From Candidatus Woesearchaeota archaeon (GTDB lineage: Archaea > Nanobdellota > Nanobdellia > Woesearchaeales > UBA10216): a DNA stretch of 14,663 nucleotides. Shown here in pieces: positions 4,892-11,247 of the stretch (positions within the stretch are counted from its first letter, which is position 1; each line of letters opens with the position of its first letter). Under the pieces are notes generated by a model that was given only the letters and a program-made list of their open reading frames with translations, was not told the origin of the DNA and ran no database searches. Where the stretch lies: positions 1-14,663 of the forward strand of contig JAHFTU010000022.1 in NCBI GenBank assembly GCA_023269295.1. Reading direction: 5' to 3'. The position numbers were made by a program, and so were the translations under genes.

Positions 4892-5842
4892 ATGGATACT
4901 TTGGAAAGAATTGCTAAAGATACGAAAAGACACGTCTTCTCTCATATGCGCAGAACGCGCGCTGGTAAATACGATGGAATTCTAACTGGTTTGGAATATT
5001 TCAAATACTTTATGTTAATCCAGACAAAAGGCAATGTTCCAGAAGCCATTAGAAGGGGAAACTTGCTTGTTTCTTACTATGTCCTAAATAGGTTCATTGA
5101 TGATATCGTTGATAAGGATGCAGAATTGCCTACCTCAGCTGGTTCACGGGAAGAATATGTTGAGCAGCGGCTAGCGTTCGCTTCAAACCCCGTCTCGCCG
5201 CTTGACACTGCAGATTTTCTTACACTTTACTGTTATCAACAGGCAGCAAAATTAGGCTTCAGCATTTATGAAGAGACCCTTTCGATATTCCAGTCCATGT
5301 TGTTTGATGCCAAGAGAATTGAAGCAACTGAGAGCAAAGGCGTTGGATTGATTTTTCCAGAGCAGGAGCTTATGCACAATTTTTACCTTTGTGACATAGA
5401 AGGAACTGGAAAAGCGCTACTCAAGTTGCTCGGCGATGCTTCAGAGAGGGTTTCATTAGTTGTGCCAATAGGTATTGCAGACAGGATTAAGTTGACCCTT
5501 AAAGATTTAGTGGCTGACGTTAAAGTCGGACTTATCAATATTTCACAAGAAGACATGGAAAAATATGGCATTTCAACTTCTGATATGAGTAGGATGACAG
5601 CTTTATCTTCATTGCCTCTAGAAGGGGAAACTATGGTTCCAGCCCTTGGCGCCTTGCCTCAAGATGTGCGGGCGTGGACCAGGGACCAAGCTGTGCGAGG
5701 GTTAAAACTGATTGCTGAAACTCAAGAAATAGTAAGAACCCATCCATTTAATCTTTCAGAAAAACTCATTTTGCGATTTGTTTATGGCGGACCATCAGAA
5801 AGATATTTCCAAAGGGTGCTGGGTGCTTTATCCGCAGTTTGA
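4892..5842 (+). CDS. Squalene/phytoene synthase-like protein (trans-isoprenyl, head-to-head)
   Basis: This 316-residue all-helical protein aligns in pattern with the squalene/phytoene synthase superfamily (PF00494). The first aspartate motif is IDDIVDKD (69-76). The second region, LKDLVADVKVGLINISQEDMEKYGIS (203-228), parallels LRDVGEDARRGRIYLPQEDLARFGV of phytoene synthases. Both aspartates (D205, D209) remain, but the glutamate of the 'GED' step is alanine and the arginine-tyrosine of 'RIYLP' is lost. Length is in range. True members join two prenyl diphosphates into squalene or phytoene; the divergent second motif makes the product uncertain. Parts of the gene are noticeably more A+T-rich than endonuclease V, which may mark a different origin. 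It converges on PolX with a 3-nt gap. Confidence 0.7.
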   Translation: MDTLERIAKDTKRHVFSHMRRTRAGKYDGILTGLEYFKYFMLIQTKGNVPEAIRRGNLLVSYYVLNRFIDDIVDKDAELPTSAGSREEYVEQRLAFASNPVSPLDTADFLTLYCYQQAAKLGFSIYEETLSIFQSMLFDAKRIEATESKGVGLIFPEQELMHNFYLCDIEGTGKALLKLLGDASERVSLVVPIGIADRIKLTLKDLVADVKVGLINISQEDMEKYGISTSDMSRMTALSSLPLEGETMVPALGALPQDVRAWTRDQAVRGLKLIAETQEIVRTHPFNLSEKLILRFVYGGPSERYFQRVLGALSAV

Positions 5843-5845
5843 AAA

Positions 5846-7585
5846 TCAGAGCTTTATTCTTTTGAAAAACTTTGGCAGCTCCTTCAGCGGCCTCGTGTTG
5901 ATAATGTCCTCTGGCGAGAGCCATGCCCTTCTTGCTATGGCAACGCCAAGGTCCATGAACTTCAGGTTGTCCGTGTTGTGCGAGTCTGTATCAATGACAA
6001 ACTTGCATCCAAAGCTTTTTGCTTGTCTGGCGTGGATGTCCTTAAGGTCGCTCCTTTCAGGATGGGCGTTTATTTCAAGCAGCACCTTTTTTTCGGCTGC
6101 TGCCGCGAAAACTTTCTTCAAATCAACTTCGTAAGGCTCGCGCTTTCCAATATGCCTGCCGGTTGGGTGGCCGAGTATGTCAAGGTGCCTGTTTTCCATC
6201 GCAGTGAGGATGCGCTTTGTCATCTCTTCCCTTGCGGACTTGAAGCGCGAGTGGACTGAGCCAACCACAATGTCCATCTTCTTCAAGAGGTCATCAGGAT
6301 AGTCAAGCTCGCCGTTTGGAAGGATGTCAACCTCAGAGCCAGCAAAAACCCTGATGCCTTTTATCTTTGCAGTTGCAGCTTTTATTTCCCTCAGCCACTT
6401 TTCCATGTCGCTGTTGGAAAGGCCATGGGCTATCCTCTCGCTCTTGCTGTGGTCGGTAATGGCAATGTACTCGTAGCCCAGCTTCTTCGCAGCAGCAATC
6501 ATGTCCTCAAGCTTGTTGGCGCCGTCGCTCTTTACAGTATGGCAATGGAAATCGCCCCTTATGCTGCCGTACTCGACTAGCTTTGGCAACTTGTTCCTTG
6601 CTGAGGCTTCAATTTCGCCGCTGTTCTCGCGGATTTCAGGCTCCATATACCTCAAGCCGATTGCCTCGTAAACTTCTTCCTCTGTTTTGCTGGCAATATT
6701 CCTGTTGCCAACTTTTTTGAAAACCCCATACTCGTTGAGCTTGAGCCCTTTCCTTATTGCAATCTCCCTGACAACAACATTGTGCTCCTTGCTGCCTGTA
6801 AAGTACTGCAGTGCTGCGCCAAAACTGGTATCTTTAACAACCCTCAGGTCAACCTGCAGGTTTGTTTTCAGAAGTATGCTTGACTTTGTCTCGCCCTTTG
6901 CCAGAATCCTGCTGACGTCAGGCATTGTGGTAAAGAAGCCCATTATTTTCGCAGCCGCTGCCGCGCCCTTGCAGCTCGCGAGAATATCAATGTCTCCGAT
7001 TGTTTCTTTTCTCCTCCTCATTGAGCCGGCTATTGAAGCCCTGATGACTTCTTTCAAGCCTTTCAGCCGTTGCTCAATCTCCTCGGCCAGGGGGAGGGCA
7101 TACCCTAAGGGTGTCCTTTTCTGGCCTGTCTTGAAAATTCCAATGCCTTTTAGGATATCTTCCTCAAGCTTTTCGCCAAAGCCAGGCAGCCTGCTGAGCC
7201 TGTGGCCCTTTGCAGAAGCTTCCAGCTGTGCAACGCTCTTTATGCCGAGCTTGTCATGCAGGAGCTTAATCCTCTTAGGTCCAATGCCTGGAACGTTCAT
7301 CAGCTCTGCAATGTGCTGCGGGAATTTTCTCTTGAGCTCATCGTAATACTTCAGCCTTCCAGTCTCGAGAAACTCTGCAATCTTCTCAGCAATGCCCTCG
7401 CCAATCCCCGGCAGTTCCATAAGCGCTTCCCTGCCGCCCTTTGTGAAAACTTCCTCAATGTCTTCAGAAAGAGTCTCGACAGCCCGCGCTGCCTTGCGGT
7501 AAGCCACTGGCTTGAAAGCAACGTTCTGCATCTCCAGCATGTCAGCTATGTCATACAACAGCTGCGCAACTTCGGGGTTTTTCAT
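5846..7585 (-). CDS. polX: DNA polymerase X with PHP phosphoesterase domain (PolX)
   Basis: This 579-residue protein is the full usual length of bacterial/archaeal PolX. The N-terminal 8-kDa region has helix-hairpin-helix motifs at GIGEGIAEKI (60-69), GIGPKRI (100-106) and GFGEKLEEDIL (135-145). The pol beta palm shows GSMRRRKETIGDIDIL (187-202) with D198 and D200, and D246 in VDLRV as the third metal ligand. The C-terminal PHP domain has DFHCHTVKSDG (H347, H349), ITDHS (D378, H379), GSEVDIL (E418), GSVHSRF (H445), LGHPTGR (H473) and IDTDSHNTDN (D534, H536). It should fill short gaps in base excision repair, with PHP 3'-end cleaning. GGTGA at 7593-7597 (minus strand) is a good Shine-Dalgarno site 7 nt before ATG. 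With no TATA in the 25-nt gap after vapC2, cotranscription with vapBC2 is likely. Confidence 0.95.
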   Translation of the reverse strand: MKNPEVAQLLYDIADMLEMQNVAFKPVAYRKAARAVETLSEDIEEVFTKGGREALMELPGIGEGIAEKIAEFLETGRLKYYDELKRKFPQHIAELMNVPGIGPKRIKLLHDKLGIKSVAQLEASAKGHRLSRLPGFGEKLEEDILKGIGIFKTGQKRTPLGYALPLAEEIEQRLKGLKEVIRASIAGSMRRRKETIGDIDILASCKGAAAAAKIMGFFTTMPDVSRILAKGETKSSILLKTNLQVDLRVVKDTSFGAALQYFTGSKEHNVVVREIAIRKGLKLNEYGVFKKVGNRNIASKTEEEVYEAIGLRYMEPEIRENSGEIEASARNKLPKLVEYGSIRGDFHCHTVKSDGANKLEDMIAAAKKLGYEYIAITDHSKSERIAHGLSNSDMEKWLREIKAATAKIKGIRVFAGSEVDILPNGELDYPDDLLKKMDIVVGSVHSRFKSAREEMTKRILTAMENRHLDILGHPTGRHIGKREPYEVDLKKVFAAAAEKKVLLEINAHPERSDLKDIHARQAKSFGCKFVIDTDSHNTDNLKFMDLGVAIARRAWLSPEDIINTRPLKELPKFFKRIKL

Positions 7586-7610
7586 AGACGTTTCACCACT
7601 ACGGCATTTG

Positions 7611-8021
7611 CTACTGCAGCAATCTGCTCAATTCAGCAGTGCTTATTGTTTTTATCTCTTTTTTGCCTTCATAGTCGGCGTCATTTGTCCAAACGCCATC
7701 ACAATTTAATGCCATGTAACAGGCAACATACGGAACGTCTTTTATGTCACGTTCCATTAGTTTTTTGGCAGCTTCCTTATACGCCTCGTATTCCAGATAC
7801 GGAACAACTGTTATCTTTTGGAAAATCAGCGCAATTAACAATTCGAACTCGTCTTTGCCCAATCCAGACTTCTCGCAAATATAGCTATCATACTTCCTAA
7901 TCTCGTCTAGAACAAAATCTGGAGAAACAAGCTCAAACTTCCCGCTCACTATAATTTCCCTGGTATTCCCATCTTTAATCAAGGCAGAGATGACTATGTT
8001 TGTGTCTATCACCAGTTTCAT
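7611..8021 (-). CDS. vapC: PIN-domain toxin (VapC-like ribonuclease)
   Basis: This 136-residue PIN protein starts with the classic MKLVIDTNIVISALI. Acidic residues are at D6, E40 (FVLDEIRKY), D95 (DIKDVPYVA) and D114 (VWTNDADY). The DVPYVA...WTND pattern is that of the common archaeal PIN_2/PIN_3-type nucleases. It should be an Mg2+-dependent RNase inhibited by the antitoxin encoded upstream, whose frame it overlaps by 4 nt (8018-8021). The polX start codon is 25 nt downstream on the same strand. It is not closely similar in sequence to VapC1 in this window, so the pair is not a recent duplication. Confidence 0.87.
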   Translation of the reverse strand: MKLVIDTNIVISALIKDGNTREIIVSGKFELVSPDFVLDEIRKYDSYICEKSGLGKDEFELLIALIFQKITVVPYLEYEAYKEAAKKLMERDIKDVPYVACYMALNCDGVWTNDADYEGKKEIKTISTAELSRLLQ

Positions 8022-8248
8022 GCCGATTTTAGCCCGTGCCTTTTCGCAACTTCCTGCTTTATCTTCCTTCCTATTTCTATGGCTTCTTTTTCAGTGAGTT
8101 TGCTTTTCGCAACTAACCTGTCCATTAGCTCCAGTCTCTTGGCATGCTCCCATAAGGCTACCCTGGCCACTTCGCTCCACTTTACTTCCTTATGATTTCC
8201 CATTATCCTTTTCAAATCTTCCGGAACTGCTAAAGTCATGTTTGTCAT
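8018..8248 (-). CDS. vapB: VapB-like antitoxin (ribbon-helix-helix type)
   Basis: This 76-residue protein begins with a beta-strand/helix layout (NMTLAVPEDLKRIM, then KWSEVARVALWEHAKRLEL) typical of small ribbon-helix-helix antitoxins. It ends in a basic helical tail (EIGRKIKQEVAKRHGLKSA) suited to binding the PIN toxin. The stop overlaps the toxin start by ATGA. A strong Shine-Dalgarno site, AGGTGATC on the minus strand (8253-8260), lies 4 nt from the ATG and matches the complement of the archaeal 16S rRNA 3' end. It should autorepress through the inverted repeat at 8268-8285. Confidence 0.8.
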   Translation of the reverse strand: MTNMTLAVPEDLKRIMGNHKEVKWSEVARVALWEHAKRLELMDRLVAKSKLTEKEAIEIGRKIKQEVAKRHGLKSA

Positions 8249-8252
8249 TTCA

Positions 8253-8290
8253 GATCACCTAAGTAAGATAAGTAGGTATACTTATTTAAG
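8253..8290 (-). promoter_or_regulatory. vapBC2 promoter, operator-like inverted repeat and Shine-Dalgarno site
   Basis: On the minus strand TTAAATAA (8283-8290) is the TATA box, giving a start near 8260 and a leader of roughly 12 nt that carries AGGTGATC (8253-8260). Between them, ATAAGTA (8268-8274) and TACTTAT (8279-8285) are perfect 7-bp inverted arms with a 4-nt spacer, overlapping the TATA region. A further AAGTA copy lies at 8261-8265. This is the expected layout for autorepression by the antitoxin. Confidence 0.5.
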
Positions 8291-8375
8291 GTTTTCGGTT
8301 TTCTGCCATTTACTTTTGTAAACTCCCTTTTAATTATTTGATAGATAATTCCACGGGTACACGATTGGCGGAATT

Positions 8376-8807
8376 TTAGTAAGTCCAGTCATCTCCTAAT
8401 TTTAACTTCTTTAAGCCATTATCATCCTTATACTTTGTCAATGCTTCATTTTTTGTTGAGTCTATGGATAAAATGTGAGTTCCAGCATTAGTTAAGAAAG
8501 AGTTTCTCTGAAAAACTATAGACGGAATCAGCCAAAGCTCGTCGTCATTGCTTATGTAACAGCAAATAAAAAAATCTTTATGCGGCCTTAAGTTTTTAAC
8601 TTGAAATCGTCTAAACGAATCGGTCCCCTGTGTTATTGTTTTTATCTGTATTTCTATCAATCTGCCTTTATCATTTCTTATTATGCAGTCAATCCCTTCG
8701 ATATCAACCACAGGCGTGTAAACTGTAAAACCCTGTCCAAGCAATTTGCCTATAACTCTAAGCTCTCCTCTTTTGCCTGTTACAATATTTTTGCTTCCTT
8801 TCTTCAT
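8376..8807 (-). CDS. Small PD-(D/E)XK nuclease-like protein
   Basis: This 143-residue protein has the order of a PD-(D/E)XK core. A helix GKRGELRVIGKLLGQGFTVY carries E15. The strand VDIEGIDCIIR follows with D40, then IEIQIKT with E52, Q54 and K56. The ExQxK form occurs in several small nuclease families (PDDEXK_5, DUF4365-like). Residues 68-100 add a beta hairpin (FFICCYISNDDELWLIP) typical of these folds. It may be a resolvase- or restriction-like DNA nuclease, but target and role are unknown. It is A+T-rich, lies beside vapBC2, and is transcribed away from the PIN_5 gene through a shared promoter region, which fits an accessory island. No partner methylase is visible. Confidence 0.6.
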   Translation of the reverse strand: MKKGSKNIVTGKRGELRVIGKLLGQGFTVYTPVVDIEGIDCIIRNDKGRLIEIQIKTITQGTDSFRRFQVKNLRPHKDFFICCYISNDDELWLIPSIVFQRNSFLTNAGTHILSIDSTKNEALTKYKDDNGLKKLKLGDDWTY

Positions 8808-8840
8808 TCTGTCATCAAAAGAGCCTTATCGTGCCAAAGG

Positions 8841-8848
8841 TTTTTAAA
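8841..8848. promoter_or_regulatory. Shared TATA-like element, divergent promoter
   Basis: TTTTTAAA is 30 nt before ATG 8871 on the plus strand, matching the leaderless spacing elsewhere. Read on the minus strand as TTTAAAAA it is 41 nt before the nuclease ATG (8807), leaving about a 10-nt leader. One A/T core could therefore serve both directions. Confidence 0.45.
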
Positions 8849-8870
8849 GCTGCTGGAAAACCCCAGAGCC

Positions 8871-9443
8871 ATGATGTTTCAAAGGAAGCAAAGCAACTCG
8901 TATGTGCTTGACACAAGCATGTTTGTAAACCCTGACGCCAGAAAGTATTTTGGCCAGTCAGTGCATGATGCAGTTGTGAATTTCCTGGCCATGGCGGCAA
9001 AGGCAAAAGGAATAAGGTTCTACATGACGCCCTCTGTGCTCAAGGAGCTGAAATACTTTGCAGAGAAAGAGCTGCCGAGCTTCAAGAACACCATAACGAT
9101 AAAAGCGCCCTCACTGTACGAGCTCAAAATACCTGCAATCATAATGTACAAGTTCATCGACGAGCTGAGGACAAGGGTCAACGCAGGTCTCAGGGTCAGC
9201 GAGAAGTTTGTCAAGGACGAGAAGACGCCCATAGAGGAAAAGCTCCACAAGCTGAGAGTCCAGTACAAGGAATCGCTCAGGGAAGGCATACTTGACAGCG
9301 AGGAGGACTTTGAAGTGCTTATGCTCGCTAAGGAAATGGGCGCCACAATCATGACGCTGGACCAGGGCCTTGTCAAGGCAGCTGAGGAGCTTGGCGTAAA
9401 GTGCATGGCCATAGATTCGTTCTACGAACACATAAAGGAATAA
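8871..9443 (+). CDS. RNA ligase partner protein, PIN_5 domain (UPF0278)
   Basis: This 190-residue protein strongly resembles the archaeal 'RNA ligase partner' family (PF08745). Shared features are YVLDTSMF near the N-terminus (D14), TPSVLKELKYF (E59), YELKIPAI, ELRTRVNAGLRVSE, YKESLREGILDSEEDFEVLMLAKE (D142, D146) and a late D164 in TLDQGL. Family members are usually encoded near the ATP-dependent Rnl3-type RNA ligase and are presumed PIN nucleases in RNA end repair or processing. No ligase is present in this window. The frame is open upstream, but ATG 8871 is chosen because TTTTTAAA lies 30 nt before it and the homologous N-terminus begins here; ATG 8874 is possible. Alanine dehydrogenase follows after 19 nt with its own Shine-Dalgarno site, so the two are probably cotranscribed. 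Confidence 0.85.
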   Translation: MMFQRKQSNSYVLDTSMFVNPDARKYFGQSVHDAVVNFLAMAAKAKGIRFYMTPSVLKELKYFAEKELPSFKNTITIKAPSLYELKIPAIIMYKFIDELRTRVNAGLRVSEKFVKDEKTPIEEKLHKLRVQYKESLREGILDSEEDFEVLMLAKEMGATIMTLDQGLVKAAEELGVKCMAIDSFYEHIKE

Positions 9444-9447
9444 ACGC

Positions 9448-9454
9448 GGAGGTG
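9448..9454 (+). promoter_or_regulatory. Strong Shine-Dalgarno site for ald
   Basis: GGAGGTG sits 8 nt before the ald ATG in the 19-nt gap after the PIN_5 gene. It fixes the start and indicates translation from a polycistronic mRNA rather than a leaderless one. Confidence 0.7.
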
Positions 9455-9462
9455 GCAACGGC

Positions 9463-10569
9463 ATGATAATCGGGGCTGTCAAGGAAATAAAAACAGGTGA
9501 AAACAGGGTCGGGCTGACCCCTGCAGGCGCTGGAGTGCTTGCGAAGAACGGGCATTCTGTGCTTGTTGAAGCAGGAGCCGGCAGGAATTCTGGATTCGGC
9601 GATGAGGAATATGCGAGGCAAGGAGCCAAGATTGTCGCAACAGCGGCAGATGTCTGGAAAACCGCAGAAATGGTTGTCAAAGTAAAGGAGCCACTGCAGC
9701 CAGAGTTTGACCACCTGCGGAATGGCATGATTCTGTTCACCTATCTCCACTTGGCAGCAGAGGAGAAAGTAACCGAGGCACTGCTTGAGAAAGGCGTAGC
9801 AGGAGTGGCTTACGAAACTGTTGAACTGGAAGATGGAAGTTTGCCGCTGCTTACGCCAATGAGCGAAGTAGCAGGCAGAATGGCAGTTCAAGTTGGAATG
9901 CACTATCTTGAAAGGACTTACGGCGGAGCAGGCAAGCTGCTCGCAGGGGTTCCAGGCGTAATGCCAGCAACAGTTACGATTATCGGCTCAGGAGTTGTTG
10001 GCGTAAATGCCGCAAAAATGGCGCACGGGCTTGGCGCACGGACGATTATTATTGGTCGCAACCTTGACGAGCTTAGAAGGATAGACGACATATTCGGCGG
10101 ACAGGTCACAACACTCGCTTCCAACCCGCACAACATTGAAAACGCTGTCGCGCAGAGCGACCTAGTTGTCGGCTCTGTAGCAATAACCGGAGCAGCTGCT
10201 CCAAAGCTCGTGACAACGGAGATGATACGAAAAATGAAGCCCGGCTCAGTGGTTGTTGATGTTAGCATAGACCAGGGCGGGTGCTTTGAAACGTCAAGGC
10301 CAACCTCTCACAAAGACCCTGTTTATGTTGAAGAGGGCGTCATACATTATTGCGTGACCAACATGCCTGGCGCAGTGCCGAACACGTCAACGCACGCTTT
10401 GACAAACGCAACTTTGCCGTATGCTCTGAAAATAGCAAACGTGGGGCTTGTTGCAGCAGCGAAGAAAGATTTGGCTTTGGCCAAGGGAATAAACACTTAC
10501 AAAGGAAAGCTGACAAACGAGCCAGTGGCAGAAGCGCTGAAGATGAAGTACGAACAGCTGCTGCTTTGA
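9463..10569 (+). CDS. ald: Alanine dehydrogenase
   Basis: This 368-residue enzyme is the usual length for Ald, which interconverts alanine with pyruvate and ammonia. Key residues are in standard positions: R15 (NRVGLTP), K75 (VKVKEP), H96 (YLHLA) and D270 (VVDVSIDQGG). The nucleotide fold has GSGVVG at 175-180. The residue after the second beta strand, an aspartate near 198 in NAD-dependent Ald (LDVN/LDIN), is here G198-R199-N200 (IIIGRNLDEL). Loss of the acidic residue and gain of arginine suggest NADP(H) use. GGAGGTG at 9448-9454 is a strong Shine-Dalgarno site 8 nt before the ATG. It abuts the convergent gene at 10570. Confidence 0.95.
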   Translation: MIIGAVKEIKTGENRVGLTPAGAGVLAKNGHSVLVEAGAGRNSGFGDEEYARQGAKIVATAADVWKTAEMVVKVKEPLQPEFDHLRNGMILFTYLHLAAEEKVTEALLEKGVAGVAYETVELEDGSLPLLTPMSEVAGRMAVQVGMHYLERTYGGAGKLLAGVPGVMPATVTIIGSGVVGVNAAKMAHGLGARTIIIGRNLDELRRIDDIFGGQVTTLASNPHNIENAVAQSDLVVGSVAITGAAAPKLVTTEMIRKMKPGSVVVDVSIDQGGCFETSRPTSHKDPVYVEEGVIHYCVTNMPGAVPNTSTHALTNATLPYALKIANVGLVAAAKKDLALAKGINTYKGKLTNEPVAEALKMKYEQLLL

Positions 10570-11139
10570 TTAAAAAACGCGGCCGTTGGTCAGCACATAC
10601 ATTTCCATCCTTTTAAAGACCTTAAGTACACTCGTGCCGCTCCTGAAAGTGAAAGGTGGTGGATAGTCTGTTTTGTAAACGCCCGAAACAGTCCCGCTTC
10701 TGGCAACAGTCACAGCCAAAACAACATCACTCCTGATTTTCTTATCGTCAGCCACATAAGCTACCTTTGCGCCATTGCAAAGCTCAATTGTCAGCTCTGT
10801 AAGGGCTTTCTCAAAGTCAGGTCTTACAATTGAAACACCTGCCGAAGCAAAAGTTTCTACAACAGGAAAATCAACTGCTGAGTAATGTGCATTTACAGCC
10901 ACAAAGAAAACATCCGGAAACTTAGCGCAAAACTGGTCATCTCTGATAAGGCCAGCCGCATGAGCAATTTCAAGCTGCCGTGCTTTTTCCATATGAGGGC
11001 GATTTCGGAAGAAAAAATTCGCAAGGGTAGGGTCGCCATCGCCTGCCCCGATAACGTAACTAGCACTCATCTTGTGCAGAGGCGAAACCAACATTCGCCC
11101 CTCAAGTGACCGCGCAGCCTCAACTAGCCCAGTTTGCAT
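10570..11139 (-). CDS. Hypothetical soluble protein, alpha/beta
   Basis: I do not recognise this 189-residue protein. It has no clear membrane segment or signal peptide. Visible features are a glycine/aspartate turn GAGDGDP (31-37) and a helical region (about 48-70). Alternating hydrophobic strands follow: VFFVAVNAHYSAVDF (78-91), AGVSIVRPDF, KVAYVADDKKIRSDVVLAVTVARSGTVSGVYKTD (125-158) and SVLKVFKRMEMYVLTNG. The latter half looks like a beta-rich domain that could bind a small ligand. Its stop directly abuts the ald stop (convergent). A TATA-like AAATTTATG (11166-11174, minus strand) is about 31-35 nt before ATG 11139, supporting this start. The composition resembles neighbouring genes, so it is probably real. 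Confidence 0.6.
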   Translation of the reverse strand: MQTGLVEAARSLEGRMLVSPLHKMSASYVIGAGDGDPTLANFFFRNRPHMEKARQLEIAHAAGLIRDDQFCAKFPDVFFVAVNAHYSAVDFPVVETFASAGVSIVRPDFEKALTELTIELCNGAKVAYVADDKKIRSDVVLAVTVARSGTVSGVYKTDYPPPFTFRSGTSVLKVFKRMEMYVLTNGRVF

Positions 11140-11165
11140 TTCCTGAGCTGCTCAGTGGGGCTATT

Positions 11166-11222
11166 CATAAATTTTGTGGCTTACGCTGTCAGCGTGTTTG
11201 TCGCATAACAACAATTAAATAT
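11166..11222. promoter_or_regulatory. Divergent promoter region, hypothetical gene and lyase
   Basis: Two TATA-like sites lie in the 108-nt gap. AAATTTATG on the minus strand (11166-11174) serves the hypothetical gene. TTAAATAT on the plus strand (11215-11222) is 33 nt before ATG 11248 of the lyase. The plus-strand site overlaps an upstream ATG (11221), which argues that the lyase starts at 11248. Confidence 0.45.
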
Positions 11223-11247
11223 GTTTTCGCATTTGCCTGCTATCAAA

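Noticed and set aside
6687..7346. 219-codon plus-strand open frame
   Set aside because: It is antisense to polX, whose domains are unmistakable; composition is Ser/Leu/Pro-rich as in a shadow frame.
7202..7900. 232-codon plus-strand open frame
   Set aside because: It is antisense to polX and vapC2, has no protein-like motifs and no promoter.
8332..8375. Two overlapping weak inverted repeats (AATTAT/ATAATT and AATTCC/GGAATT) after the nuclease gene
   Set aside because: The arms are only 6 bp, A+T-rich and without a downstream T run on the minus strand; chance is a good explanation.
8601..8870. N-terminal extension of the PIN_5 protein
   Set aside because: It overlaps the minus-strand nuclease gene and contains no family sequence; TATA spacing supports ATG 8871.
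9373..9903. 176-codon minus-strand open frame
   Set aside because: Antisense to the start of ald, Cys/His-rich and without recognisable features.
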